Below are positions 36,204-43,976 of a stretch of 64,000 nucleotides of DNA, one piece after another. The notes beneath the pieces were generated by a model. That model did no database searches, was not told the DNA's origin, and was given only the letters and a program-made list of their open reading frames with translations. The DNA is from an uncultured Christensenellaceae bacterium (GTDB taxonomy: Bacteria > Bacillota > Clostridia > Christensenellales > Borkfalkiaceae). Position numbers and translations under genes: made by a program. Numbering within the stretch: position 1 is the first letter of the stretch; each line of letters begins with the position of its first letter. Location: NCBI GenBank assembly GCA_910589015.1, contig CAJUSA010000007.1, positions 56,728 through 120,727 of the forward strand, in the 5' to 3' direction.

Positions 36204-36872
36204 ATGCGTATTTGTTTTGTTACAGCGGGCAGACTTGCGGATTATGCTAACCATGCGGCGGAAGCCGACGTCGTCTGTTGCGGATATCAGGCGATCGGGC
36301 AGGTGAGCTACGAACGCGAATTAAAGGGGGAAACCGCGCTCTTCGAGGACGTTGCCCAGCTTTCCAAAGCGGGTAAAAACGTGGTGGTGTGCGGCTGTTT
36401 TACTGACGCGCGCGGCATTAAGCGCAAGTCCGTTGTCGTTGCCGAACGGGGCAAGATCCTCGGCGTGACCGATATGGTCAACCGGATCGACACGGCGGAA
36501 TACCGACCGGGCGCGGGGATCAAGATCTTCGATACCTGCGCAGGCAAGCTCGGCATCATCGTCGCGGAAGATTTGTATTTTCCGCGCGTCATCGAAACAC
36601 TTTCGGTCTGCGGCGCGGAAATCGCGCTGTGTCTTTTCGAACAGCTCAACGACTCGCTCGAACAGACGCTTATGCGCTCGGAAGCGTTTCTATTCGGGAT
36701 CCCCGTCTGCCTGTGCGCCTACGGCTATGCGCAATGCGCCGATATTGCAGGCAAAGTCCGTTTCGCCTCGCCTAAAAGCCCTTGTTCCTTCGAGATCGAA
36801 CAGGAACGCGAATATCATCTGGTAGAAACCCGTCAGCGCGGATTTTTTCTGAAAGAAAAAACGGGATTCTGA
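36204..36872 (+). CDS. Nitrilase-superfamily pseudoenzyme
   Basis: 222 residues, carbon-nitrogen hydrolase fold. The pattern is recognisable: VVCGCF, KSVVVAERGKILGVTDMVNR where the catalytic lysine loop normally sits, and LGIIVAEDLYFPRVIE where active members have an I-C-Y-D-x-x-F-P motif. The catalytic Cys is Ala here and the usual Lys is not in place, so the hydrolase chemistry should be lost. The short length (active members are about 260-280) fits a reduced fold. Function unknown; a binding or regulatory role is possible. It starts at the base after a hairpin that holds its ribosome site, and is convergent with the GNAT gene 6 bases away. Confidence 0.75.
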   Translation: MRICFVTAGRLADYANHAAEADVVCCGYQAIGQVSYERELKGETALFEDVAQLSKAGKNVVVCGCFTDARGIKRKSVVVAERGKILGVTDMVNRIDTAEYRPGAGIKIFDTCAGKLGIIVAEDLYFPRVIETLSVCGAEIALCLFEQLNDSLEQTLMRSEAFLFGIPVCLCAYGYAQCADIAGKVRFASPKSPCSFEIEQEREYHLVETRQRGFFLKEKTGF

Positions 36873-36878
36873 AAACCT

Positions 36879-37337
36879 TTATTGCGGAAATCGTTTGCGC
36901 ATGACAAAGTTTTTGAGCGCAACGCCGTTACAGTCGATTTCCTGTGCGCATACCGTCGCATATCCGCGTGTTTCGAAAAAGGGCTTTGCCGTCATCGACG
37001 CGTGCGTTTCAACCGATAAAAATCCCTTTTCCAATTCGTCGCATAAAGCCGAGGCGATTCCGCCGCGTAGAAAATCCTTGCGGACGTAGAGCAGATCGAG
37101 ATAACCGTTCCCGTCGATACTGCCGAACCCGACGAGAAGAGCGTTTCTCTTCGCAAGAAGGGTGCGTTGCCGCAAAAGCGTGTCTTTGCGCGTAAGCAAG
37201 CCCTGCGAACGTTCGATCCACGCTTTGCACTGCAAAGGGGAATAATCGCCCGCGTTGACGGTTGATATCGTTTCGCAAAAGAGTTCCGATACGGCGGAAA
37301 AATCTTCTGCGCGGTAAGGTAAGATCGTCGTTTTCAT
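36879..37337 (-). CDS. GNAT acetyltransferase
   Basis: 152 residues on the - strand, from the ATG at 37337; a TTG six bases earlier is an alternative. GNAT fold with GFGSIDGNGYLDLLYVRKDF and the acetyl-CoA loop RGGIASALCDELE, then THASMTAKPFFETRGYATV, as in the YafP-like group. Substrate unknown. It lies downstream of degV on the same strand, separated by a weak terminator, and has no clear ribosome site of its own. No terminator separates it from the convergent gene at 36204. Confidence 0.82.
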   Translation of the reverse strand: MKTTILPYRAEDFSAVSELFCETISTVNAGDYSPLQCKAWIERSQGLLTRKDTLLRQRTLLAKRNALLVGFGSIDGNGYLDLLYVRKDFLRGGIASALCDELEKGFLSVETHASMTAKPFFETRGYATVCAQEIDCNGVALKNFVMRKRFPQ

Positions 37338-37350
37338 ACACAAACAAAGA

Positions 37351-37372
37351 ACGGTTTTCGCATGAAAACCGT
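37351..37372 (-). terminator. Weak terminator downstream of degV
   Basis: Perfect 9-bp stem ACGGTTTTC / GAAAACCGT with a 4-base loop. On the - strand the tail is only T-rich (TCTTTGTTTG), so read-through into the GNAT gene is likely. Confidence 0.55.
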
Positions 37373-37382
37373 CCGTTTCTTT

Positions 37383-38252
37383 TTATAGAACGCGTGCGCA
37401 CGCCGCCGCAAGGGCGCCCGGCCCGATATGGCACGATACGCTCAGCGAGAGGGGATCGCAGAACGTGCATTTCAGATCCGGGAAGGCTTCCTGCAATTCT
37501 TTGAGGAAGATCTGTGCTTCCTGTTCGTTTGCGGTGTGGGCGACCATGATTGCCATTTCGCCGCGTTCGGCAAGATCTTTGAAGCGCGTGTTCAGGTCGT
37601 GGCGCAGCGCGTTCGTGATCGTTTCCTTCGCTTGTTTGAGCGTGTGTACTTTTTTGAATGCGTCGAGCTTTTCGCCTTGAATCTGCAACACGGGTTTAAT
37701 GCGCAGAATGGTGCCGATCAGCGCGGCGGCGGGGGTGAGTCTGCCGCCTTTTTTCAAATATCTCAACGTATCGAGCGAAATATAAATGCTGCTGTCGAAC
37801 TTGGTATCGAGCAGGATCTGTTTGATTTCGGCGCCGCTTTTTCCTTCTTTTGCCAATTTCAGCGCGTCGAGCACGCTCTGTTTCTGCGTGATGGAAATGC
37901 GCTGGTTATCGACGACGTGAACCTTTCCTTCGTAATTTTTCGCCAACCCTTCGGCGGTGTGGCACGATTCCGAAAGCCCGCTCGACATCGGGATATGCAC
38001 GACCTCGTCGTAGGTTTTCAGAACTTCGTCCCACAAATCGGTCACGTTGCCGACCGAGGGCTGCGAGGTGGAAACCTGTGCGTTGTCGTCGCGCAGTTTT
38101 TCGTAAAATCCTTCCTGATTCAGACTGATGTCTTCAAAGTACTCTTCCCCGTCGATCAAAAAGGGCATGGGCAACACGAAAATTCCGAGGTCTTTGGCTT
38201 CCGATTGCGTGATACCGCTGTTCGAGTCGGTGATGATTGCTGTTTTCGACAT
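37383..38252 (-). CDS. DegV-family fatty-acid-binding protein
   Basis: 289 residues, the usual DegV length. DegV/FakB proteins bind a single fatty acid and present it to a fatty-acid kinase. Conserved points are the N-terminal AIITDSNSGI, STSQPSVG, the HIPMSSGLS loop, and RYLKKGGRLTPAAALIG, all matching the family. The kinase partner FakA is not in this window. GGAGAG stands before the ATG, and a consensus promoter is 40 bases upstream. Confidence 0.93.
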   Translation of the reverse strand: MSKTAIITDSNSGITQSEAKDLGIFVLPMPFLIDGEEYFEDISLNQEGFYEKLRDDNAQVSTSQPSVGNVTDLWDEVLKTYDEVVHIPMSSGLSESCHTAEGLAKNYEGKVHVVDNQRISITQKQSVLDALKLAKEGKSGAEIKQILLDTKFDSSIYISLDTLRYLKKGGRLTPAAALIGTILRIKPVLQIQGEKLDAFKKVHTLKQAKETITNALRHDLNTRFKDLAERGEMAIMVAHTANEQEAQIFLKELQEAFPDLKCTFCDPLSLSVSCHIGPGALAAACARVL

Positions 38253-38290
38253 AATACTCTCCGATTTTTATTCATTTTTTGAACTTTTAT

Positions 38291-38319
38291 ATTATACTAA
38301 AACAGGCATATGCTGTCAA
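38291..38319 (-). promoter_or_regulatory. Sigma-A promoter for degV
   Basis: On the - strand: consensus TTGACA (38319-38314), 17-base spacer, consensus TATAAT (38296-38291). Confidence 0.88.
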
Positions 38320-38359
38320 GAAATTATTCGCTTTTCACCCAAAAATTTTCGTTGCGCGA

Positions 38360-38388
38360 TTGACAAATTTTCCCCGCCGTTTTATAAT
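38360..38388 (+). promoter_or_regulatory. Sigma-A promoter for nfnAB
   Basis: Consensus TTGACA (38360-38365), 17-base spacer, consensus TATAAT (38383-38388). Divergent from the degV promoter; the -35 boxes are about 40 bases apart. Confidence 0.88.
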
Positions 38389-38424
38389 AGATACAATATT
38401 GAATAGTACGGGAGGATCAGTGTT

Positions 38425-39267
38425 ATGTATAAAATTCTGAAAAAAGAAATTCTCAATCCCACCGTCACGCGCATGACGATCGAAGCGCCGCTCATCGCCA
38501 AAAAGGCGCAGGCAGGGCAGTTTATTATTCTGCGCGTCGACGAAAAGGGCGAGCGGATCCCGCTTACCGTTGCGGGGTGCGACCGCGCAAGCGGCGGCGT
38601 CGATATTATTTTTCAGATCGTCGGCGGCACGACGATGGCGCTCAACGAGAAAAAAGAGGGCGAATATCTCTGCGATTTCGTCGGGCCGCTCGGTATGCCG
38701 ACCGAGGTGGAAGGGTTGAAAAAAGTCGCCGTCGTGGGCGGCGGCGTGGGTTGCGCGATCGCGTTGCCCGTGGCGAAAAAATTACATGAATCGGGCGCGG
38801 AAGTGACGGCCATCGTCGGGTTCCGCAATAAAGATCTCGTTATTCTCGAAGACGAGTTTCGCGCGCTGAGCGACCGCTTTTTTATGATGACGGACGATGG
38901 CAGCCATGGACAGAAGGGCAACGTGTGCCTTCCCTTGAACGATCTGCTCGGCAAGGGGGAAACGTTCGACGCGGTCATTACGATCGGACCGCTGATCATG
39001 ATGAAATTCGTCGCCGAGGCGACCCGTCCGTATCATATCAAGACGATCGCCAGCATGAACCCTATCATGATCGACGGCACGGGCATGTGCGGCGGGTGCC
39101 GCGTATCGGTGGGCGGAAAAATGAAATTCGCCTGCGTGGACGGGCCCGATTTCGACGCGCATGAAATCGACTTCGACGAGGCGATGAAACGCGGAAAAAC
39201 GTATACCGAATTCGAACAGGCGGCGCGCGAAAAACACTGCAATCTGTTCAAAAAGGGGGTAAAATAA
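38425..39267 (+). CDS. nfnA: NADH-dependent ferredoxin:NADP oxidoreductase subunit A (sulfide dehydrogenase-like)
   Basis: 280 residues. Ferredoxin-NADP reductase-like subunit with FAD-binding RIPLTVAG, NAD-binding VVGGGVGCAIALP, and a C-terminal cluster-binding DGTGMCGGCRV followed by FACVDGPDF, as in PyrK/NfnA. With the next gene it forms the NfnAB (SudBA) flavin-bifurcating complex. That complex couples NADH, reduced ferredoxin and NADPH in the cytoplasm of anaerobes. The last base overlaps the start of the second subunit. Similarity to dihydroorotate dehydrogenase electron-transfer subunits is expected, but the partner settles the assignment. Confidence 0.9.
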   Translation: MYKILKKEILNPTVTRMTIEAPLIAKKAQAGQFIILRVDEKGERIPLTVAGCDRASGGVDIIFQIVGGTTMALNEKKEGEYLCDFVGPLGMPTEVEGLKKVAVVGGGVGCAIALPVAKKLHESGAEVTAIVGFRNKDLVILEDEFRALSDRFFMMTDDGSHGQKGNVCLPLNDLLGKGETFDAVITIGPLIMMKFVAEATRPYHIKTIASMNPIMIDGTGMCGGCRVSVGGKMKFACVDGPDFDAHEIDFDEAMKRGKTYTEFEQAAREKHCNLFKKGVK

Positions 39268-40661
39268 TGCCGAAATTCAATATGGATCCGAAAAAGAGCG
39301 AAATGCCGACGCAGGATCCCGCCGTGCGGGCGGGCAACTTCCTCGAAGTAGCGCTCGGCTATGACGAGCAGACGGCGATAAACGAGGCGAAACGCTGCCT
39401 CAACTGTAAGAACAAACCCTGCGAGGCGGGTTGTCCCGTCAACGTCGCCATACCGGAATTTATTTCGCGCGTGGCGGAAGGGGATTTCGAAGGCGCGTAT
39501 GAAGTGATTTCGCGTACGTCCGCTCTGCCCGCCGTGTGCGGAAGAGTGTGTCCGCAGGAAACGCAGTGCGAAGGAAAATGTACGCGCGGAATCAAGGGCG
39601 AACCCGTCGGCATCGGCAGGTTGGAACGCTTTGTCGCCGATTACCACAACGCGCACTGTAAAACGCAGCCCGTCAGGGCGGCGGCAAACGGGCATAAAGT
39701 CGCCGTGGTCGGATCGGGTCCCGCGGGGCTGACCTGCGCGGGCGATCTTGCCCGTCTCGGTTATGAGGTTACGGTGTTCGAGGCGTTGCACGTCGCGGGC
39801 GGCGTGCTCGTGTACGGGATCCCCGAATTCCGTCTGCCCAAGGCGATCGTGCGCAAAGAAGTCGAAAATCTCAAAGCCCTCGGCGTGAAGGTGGAAACCA
39901 ACTCGGTCGTGGGGCGCGTGTTCACCGTCGACGAGCTGAAAAAGGAATACGGATTCGAGGCGGTGTTCCTCGGCACGGGCGCAGGACTGCCCATGTTTAT
40001 GGGGATCGAGGGCGAGAACGCCAAGGGCGTGTTCTCGGCAAATGAATATCTCACGCGCATCAACCTCATGAAGGCGTATGAAAACGACGCCGCGACGCCT
40101 GTGTTTCGCGCGAAAAAGGTCGCCGTCGTGGGCGGGGGCAACGTGGCGATGGACGCGGCGCGTAGCGCAAAACGCATGGGGGCGGAAGTTTATATTATCT
40201 ACCGCCGTTCGGAAGCCGAGCTGCCCGCCCGCCGCGAAGAGGTGGAACACGCCAAAGAAGAGGGCGTCGTTTTCAAACTGCTCACCAACCCCGTCAGGAT
40301 CCTGACCGACGCCGATGAGAACGTAACGGGCGTGCGCTGTGTGGAAATGGAATTGGGCGAACCCGACGCCTCGGGTAGACGCCGCCCCGTCGTCAAAGAG
40401 GGCAGCGAGTTCGATATTCCGCTCGATTGCGTTATCATGTCGCTCGGCACCTCGCCTAATCCGCTGTTGCGCAACGCGACGCAAGGCTTGCAGACCAAGC
40501 CGCGCGGCGAGATCGTCGCCGATGAAAACGGCGCCACGTCGCTCGAAGGCGTGTATGCGGGCGGCGACGCCGTAACGGGCGCGGCGACCGTGATCCTTGC
40601 CATGGGTGCGGGCAAAAAGGCGGCGAAGGCGATCGACGAATATATCAGAACGAAAAAATAA
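39267..40661 (+). CDS. nfnB: NADH-dependent ferredoxin:NADP oxidoreductase subunit B (GltD-like)
   Basis: 464 residues, homologous to the small subunit of glutamate synthase. The N-terminal cysteine region (CLNCKNKPCEAGCPVNV and CGRVCPQETQCEGKC) binds two iron-sulfur clusters. Then come the FAD motif VVGSGPAGLTCAGDL, the NADPH motif VVGGGNVAMDAAR, and the C-terminal GVYAGGDAVTG. It is often annotated as homotetrameric GltA, but the NfnA gene directly in front and the one-base overlap favour the bifurcating complex. No glutamate synthase large subunit is nearby. Confidence 0.9.
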   Translation: MPKFNMDPKKSEMPTQDPAVRAGNFLEVALGYDEQTAINEAKRCLNCKNKPCEAGCPVNVAIPEFISRVAEGDFEGAYEVISRTSALPAVCGRVCPQETQCEGKCTRGIKGEPVGIGRLERFVADYHNAHCKTQPVRAAANGHKVAVVGSGPAGLTCAGDLARLGYEVTVFEALHVAGGVLVYGIPEFRLPKAIVRKEVENLKALGVKVETNSVVGRVFTVDELKKEYGFEAVFLGTGAGLPMFMGIEGENAKGVFSANEYLTRINLMKAYENDAATPVFRAKKVAVVGGGNVAMDAARSAKRMGAEVYIIYRRSEAELPARREEVEHAKEEGVVFKLLTNPVRILTDADENVTGVRCVEMELGEPDASGRRRPVVKEGSEFDIPLDCVIMSLGTSPNPLLRNATQGLQTKPRGEIVADENGATSLEGVYAGGDAVTGAATVILAMGAGKKAAKAIDEYIRTKK

Positions 40662-40681
40662 TCTTTTACATAGTTCCCCCG

Positions 40682-40711
40682 AAAAACTCATACAATAAAG
40701 TATGGGTTTTT
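40682..40711 (+). terminator. Terminator-like hairpin over the cwlD start
   Basis: Stem AAAAACTCATAC / GTATGGGTTTTT (one G-T pair, 6-base loop), ending in T. It should end the nfnAB transcript, but its right arm contains the ATG of cwlD. Confidence 0.6.
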
Positions 40712-41412
40712 TCTTGCGGCATCGGGTTATTTTCGGCATCACCGCGCTCGTGCTTTCGGTTGCGGTTACGTTCGGTATCTGCTTTTTCGCGCTTTCGAAA
40801 ACGGCGGCGCAGGCGCTTCGGCTGACCGTCGTTATCGACGCGGGGCACGGCGGGATCGACGGCGGCGTTTCGGGTAAGGTCACGGGCATAAAAGAAAGCG
40901 ATATCAATCTTGCAATCTCGCGCTATCTGCAAAAAGAATTCGAGGACGCGGGATTCCTCGTCGTGCAGACCCGTCTGAGCGAGGCGGGACTTTACGGCAC
41001 GACGGCGAAGGGCTATAAAAAACGCGATATGAAAAAACGCGCCGAAATCATCAACGCCGCGTCGCCCGCGCTTGTGATCTCGGTGCATCAGAACTTTTTT
41101 TCGCTGTCTTCCCGCCGCGGCGCACAGGTCTTTTTCAAAAAGGGGTTTGCGCCTTCCGTCGCGCTTGCCGATTGCATTCAGGATTCGCTCAACGCGATGG
41201 AAGAATGTCCGCGTCAAAGCGACCCGCTTGCCGGCGATTATTTTATCCTGAACTGTCATGAATATCCCGCCGTCATCGTTGAATGCGGCTTTTTATCCAA
41301 CGCGCAGGACGAGGCTTTGCTCGTGAGCGATATCTATCAGCAAAAACTTGCGCGCACCATTCGTTCGGGTGCGGTCGCCTTCCTTGCGTCGGGCGCGAAT
41401 ACTTCCAAGTAA
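40702..41412 (+). CDS. cwlD: Spore cortex amidase CwlD
   Basis: 236 residues. N-terminal membrane anchor (about 9-30), then an Amidase_3 zinc domain: VVIDAGHGGIDGG with the first His, E65-like Glu in GIKESDIN, SVHQNF with the second His, and a C-terminal AVIVECGFLSN with the catalytic Glu. CwlD with PdaA makes muramic-lactam in spore cortex peptidoglycan. The ATG at 40702 gives a normal N-terminus but lacks a ribosome site and sits inside a terminator-like hairpin. A TTG at 40714 would shorten it by four residues. Confidence 0.87.
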   Translation: MGFFLRHRVIFGITALVLSVAVTFGICFFALSKTAAQALRLTVVIDAGHGGIDGGVSGKVTGIKESDINLAISRYLQKEFEDAGFLVVQTRLSEAGLYGTTAKGYKKRDMKKRAEIINAASPALVISVHQNFFSLSSRRGAQVFFKKGFAPSVALADCIQDSLNAMEECPRQSDPLAGDYFILNCHEYPAVIVECGFLSNAQDEALLVSDIYQQKLARTIRSGAVAFLASGANTSK

Positions 41413-41429
41413 AAATTTCAAACGTTTCG

Positions 41430-41458
41430 TTGACATTTTTTTGCCGCGGTGGTATAAT
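41430..41458 (+). promoter_or_regulatory. Sigma-A promoter giving a leaderless message
   Basis: Consensus TTGACA (41430-41435), 17-base spacer, consensus TATAAT (41453-41458). The A of the next ATG (41465) is 7 bases after the -10 box, the normal distance to the transcription start. Confidence 0.85.
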
Positions 41459-41464
41459 GCCCCC

Positions 41465-42190
41465 ATGAGTTTATACGGTCATAAAAAAAAGTATGAGCTG
41501 CGCTATTCCGATTGCGATTTTCAGGATCGGCTCAAACCTTCCGCGTTGCTGGCGTTGACGCAGGAATCGGCAGGGCGCAGCGCCGACGAGCTGCGGTTCG
41601 GTTACGACGATCTGAAAGCGAAGAACGTTGCGTTCGTGATCGTCAATACTTACTGCAAGTTTTATAAAGATATTGCATTCGGCGACGCGTTAGAGATCGA
41701 AACGTGGCCCTTGTCGCCGCGGCGCGTCTTTTTCGAACGCGATTATTGCGTGCGCGCAAACGGCGAAACGGTCGCTGCCGTCGCCTCGCGTTGGTGCCTT
41801 GTCGATTTTGCGAGTTTTTCATTGCGCACGCCCGAGGTGTTGGGCGAGGCGCATGAAAATTGCCCTTACCGCGACGAAAAATGCGTCGAGGCGGTGTGGA
41901 AGGTGCCCAAGGGAAAAGAGGGGAAAAGGGTCTGCGTGCGAACGGTCATGCTCAGCGAATGCGATCATTATTTTCATGCCAACAACACGCGTTACGCCGA
42001 TTATTTTTTCGACTGTTTTACGCAGGACGAGCTGTCGCGCTCGATCGATTATTTTCAGATTTCATACGATAAACAGGCGAAGGCGGGCACCGTGCTCGAA
42101 TTTTACCGCGAAGATCTGCAAGAGGGCGTCGCCATCGAGGCGCGTTGCGGCGAAGAGGTGATGTCGCGCTTTTTTGTCGCGTTCAAATAA
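41465..42190 (+). CDS. Acyl-ACP thioesterase
   Basis: 241 residues, double hot-dog fold of the bacterial FatA/FatB-like acyl-ACP thioesterases. The start YELRYSDCDFQDRLKPSALL and FGYDDL are typical. The second half has SECDHYFHANNTRYADYF, containing the Asn-His pair of the active site. It releases free fatty acids from acyl-ACP. The first in-frame Met is the ATG at 41465, and the conserved domain begins a few residues later. No Shine-Dalgarno is present, and the promoter -10 box ends 6 bases before the ATG, so the message is probably leaderless. Confidence 0.85.
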   Translation: MSLYGHKKKYELRYSDCDFQDRLKPSALLALTQESAGRSADELRFGYDDLKAKNVAFVIVNTYCKFYKDIAFGDALEIETWPLSPRRVFFERDYCVRANGETVAAVASRWCLVDFASFSLRTPEVLGEAHENCPYRDEKCVEAVWKVPKGKEGKRVCVRTVMLSECDHYFHANNTRYADYFFDCFTQDELSRSIDYFQISYDKQAKAGTVLEFYREDLQEGVAIEARCGEEVMSRFFVAFK

Positions 42191-42210
42191 TACATAAGAA
42201 GGGGTTTGCG

Positions 42211-42684
42211 ATGAACGAAAAAGAGGGGGTCGTGCGCTACGTCCGCACGGTGCGGAAATTGTTTCTTGCATTCAGCATTATCGTAATACCGCTCTTTTTC
42301 GTCTGCGTGACGTTTGCAATCGCCCGTTACGCCGCGTTCTGGATCATCACGCCCGTTTTGGGGATCGCCTATTTCACGGTTTACGGCGTTTATGTCATGC
42401 GCGTTTCGCTCGGCACGGTGATCGGCGTGCAGCTCACGCAAGAGGTGATCCATGTGAGAACGTTGCGCAAAACGTATACTTACGACAGGCAATCGGGTTG
42501 CGTATCGGTAAAAAGGAAGGGAAAAAAGTTTGTTGCAACCTTCCGCACGCAGGATTCCGAGGATAAATTTTTATTTTACAACCGCGTGCTTTTTTCTCCC
42601 TACCGCGAGGAACAGTTCACCGCGGAAGAAATGAGTTTTATATATCCTGCTTTCAATCATGAAACAGACGGCGCAAACGCTTGA
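42211..42684 (+). CDS. Small membrane protein of unknown function
   Basis: 157 residues. Two membrane helices (about 17-38 and 42-65) joined by a short loop, then a cytoplasmic tail of about 90 residues rich in Lys and Arg with beta character (VIHVRTLRKTYTY, VKRKGKKFVATF). No family recognised; the build resembles small PH-like membrane proteins. AAGAAGGGG precedes the ATG. It lies 20 bases after the thioesterase gene and is probably cotranscribed. Its 3' end overlaps the left arm of the following terminator and the -35 box of argG. It is similar in layout to the protein at 54255, which may be a distant relative. Confidence 0.7.
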   Translation: MNEKEGVVRYVRTVRKLFLAFSIIVIPLFFVCVTFAIARYAAFWIITPVLGIAYFTVYGVYVMRVSLGTVIGVQLTQEVIHVRTLRKTYTYDRQSGCVSVKRKGKKFVATFRTQDSEDKFLFYNRVLFSPYREEQFTAEEMSFIYPAFNHETDGANA

Positions 42685-42700
42685 CTTGTGCGCCGTTTTA
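42668..42700 (+). terminator. Rho-independent terminator overlapping the argG promoter
   Basis: 8-bp stem ACGGCGCA / TGCGCCGT (42668-42675 with 42689-42696), then TTTTATATT. It starts within the coding end of the upstream gene. Confidence 0.65.
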
Positions 42701-42709
42701 TATTATAAT
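42681..42709 (+). promoter_or_regulatory. Sigma-A promoter of the arginine operon
   Basis: TTGACT at 42681-42686, 17-base spacer, TATAAT at 42704-42709. AT-rich sequence to the argG start; I could not define a clear ArgR box or T-box element. Confidence 0.7.
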
Positions 42710-42743
42710 AAATCGATAATAAAAATTTTAAGGAAGCAACAAT

Positions 42744-43970
42744 ATGGCTGCACAAATCAAAAAGGTAGTTCTGGCATATTCGGGCGGATTGGATACGTCG
42801 ATCATTATCCCGTGGCTCAAAGAAAATTACGATAACTGCGAAGTTATCGCGGTATCGGGCGACGTCGGGCAGGGCACCGAGCTCGACGGTCTTGAAGAAA
42901 AAGCCAAGAAAACGGGCGCGAGCAAGCTTTATGTGCTCGATCTCAAAAAGGAATTCGTCGAGGACTACATTTTCCCCACCGTGCAGGCGGGCGCCGTTTA
43001 CGAAGAAAAATATCTGCTGGGTACGTCGTTCGCGCGCCCCGTTATCGCCAAAGCCATCGTGGAAATCGCCAAAAAAGAGGGGGCGGACGCAATCTGCCAC
43101 GGTTGCACGGGCAAGGGTAACGATCAGGTGCGTTTCGAGCTGGCGATCAAGGCGTTCGCGCCCGAAATGACGATTATCGCCCCGTGGCGTATCTGGAACA
43201 TCAAGAGCCGCGAAGAGGAAATCGAATACGCCGAGGCGCATAAAATTCCCCTCAAAATCAACCGCGAAACCAACTATTCCAAAGATAAAAACCTGTGGCA
43301 CCTCTCGCACGAAGGGCTCGATCTCGAAGATCCCGCCAACGAACCGCAATACGAGAAAAAGGGCTTTTTAGAGTTGGGCGTTTCGCCCTTGCAGGCGCCC
43401 GATCAGCCGGTGTATCTTACCCTTCATTTCGAACAGGGTATTCCGACGGCGATCGACGGGAAGAAACTCGGCGCGGTGGAACTCATCGAAAAACTCAACA
43501 AAATCGGCGGCGAGAACGGCGTAGGACTTGCAGATTTGGTGGAAAACCGTCTTGTCGGCATGAAGTCGCGCGGCGTGTACGAAACCCCCGGCGGCACGAT
43601 CCTCTACGAGGCGCACCGCTATCTCGAAATGCTCTGCCTCGATAAAGCGACGGCGCACTACAAACAGCTCGTTGCGGTGAAATTCGGCGAACTCGTTTAC
43701 GACGGTCTGTGGTTCACGCCCCTGCGCGAGGCGCTTTCCGCCTTCGTTTCCAAAACGCAGGAAACGGTCACGGGCGACGTGAAACTGCGTATCTACAAGG
43801 GCAACGTTATGTGTGCGGGGATCACTTCGCCTTATTCCTTATACAGCGAGGACATCGCCACGTTCTCCGACGACGGCGGAGCATATTCGCAAAAAGATTC
43901 CGAAGGCTTTATCAATTTGTTCGGGTTGCCGCTCAAAGTGAAGGCGTTGCTCGATCAGAAACGCAAATAA
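42744..43970 (+). CDS. argG: Argininosuccinate synthase
   Basis: 408 residues. It joins citrulline and aspartate with ATP. The N-type ATP pyrophosphatase loop AYSGGLDTS is at 11-19; CHGCTGKGNDQVRFE, GRENYSKD-like RETNYSKDKNLWH and ESRGVYETPGG-like MKSRGVYETPGG are conserved. AAGGAAG lies in front of the ATG. First gene of the arginine operon. argH, normally the next step, is absent from this window. Confidence 0.97.
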   Translation: MAAQIKKVVLAYSGGLDTSIIIPWLKENYDNCEVIAVSGDVGQGTELDGLEEKAKKTGASKLYVLDLKKEFVEDYIFPTVQAGAVYEEKYLLGTSFARPVIAKAIVEIAKKEGADAICHGCTGKGNDQVRFELAIKAFAPEMTIIAPWRIWNIKSREEEIEYAEAHKIPLKINRETNYSKDKNLWHLSHEGLDLEDPANEPQYEKKGFLELGVSPLQAPDQPVYLTLHFEQGIPTAIDGKKLGAVELIEKLNKIGGENGVGLADLVENRLVGMKSRGVYETPGGTILYEAHRYLEMLCLDKATAHYKQLVAVKFGELVYDGLWFTPLREALSAFVSKTQETVTGDVKLRIYKGNVMCAGITSPYSLYSEDIATFSDDGGAYSQKDSEGFINLFGLPLKVKALLDQKRK

Positions 43971-43976
43971 ATTCAG

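Noticed and set aside
37428..38282. A 284-codon + strand frame opposite degV
   Set aside because: The - strand frame is a clear DegV protein with promoter and ribosome site; the + strand frame has neither.
39033..40907. A 624-codon - strand frame opposite nfnAB
   Set aside because: Exact shadow of two well-supported + strand genes; long antisense frames are expected from the GC-rich codon use here.
42685..42743. ArgR box or T-box leader before argG
   Set aside because: The AT-rich leader has loosely similar half sites but no clear palindrome, and it is far too short for a T-box.
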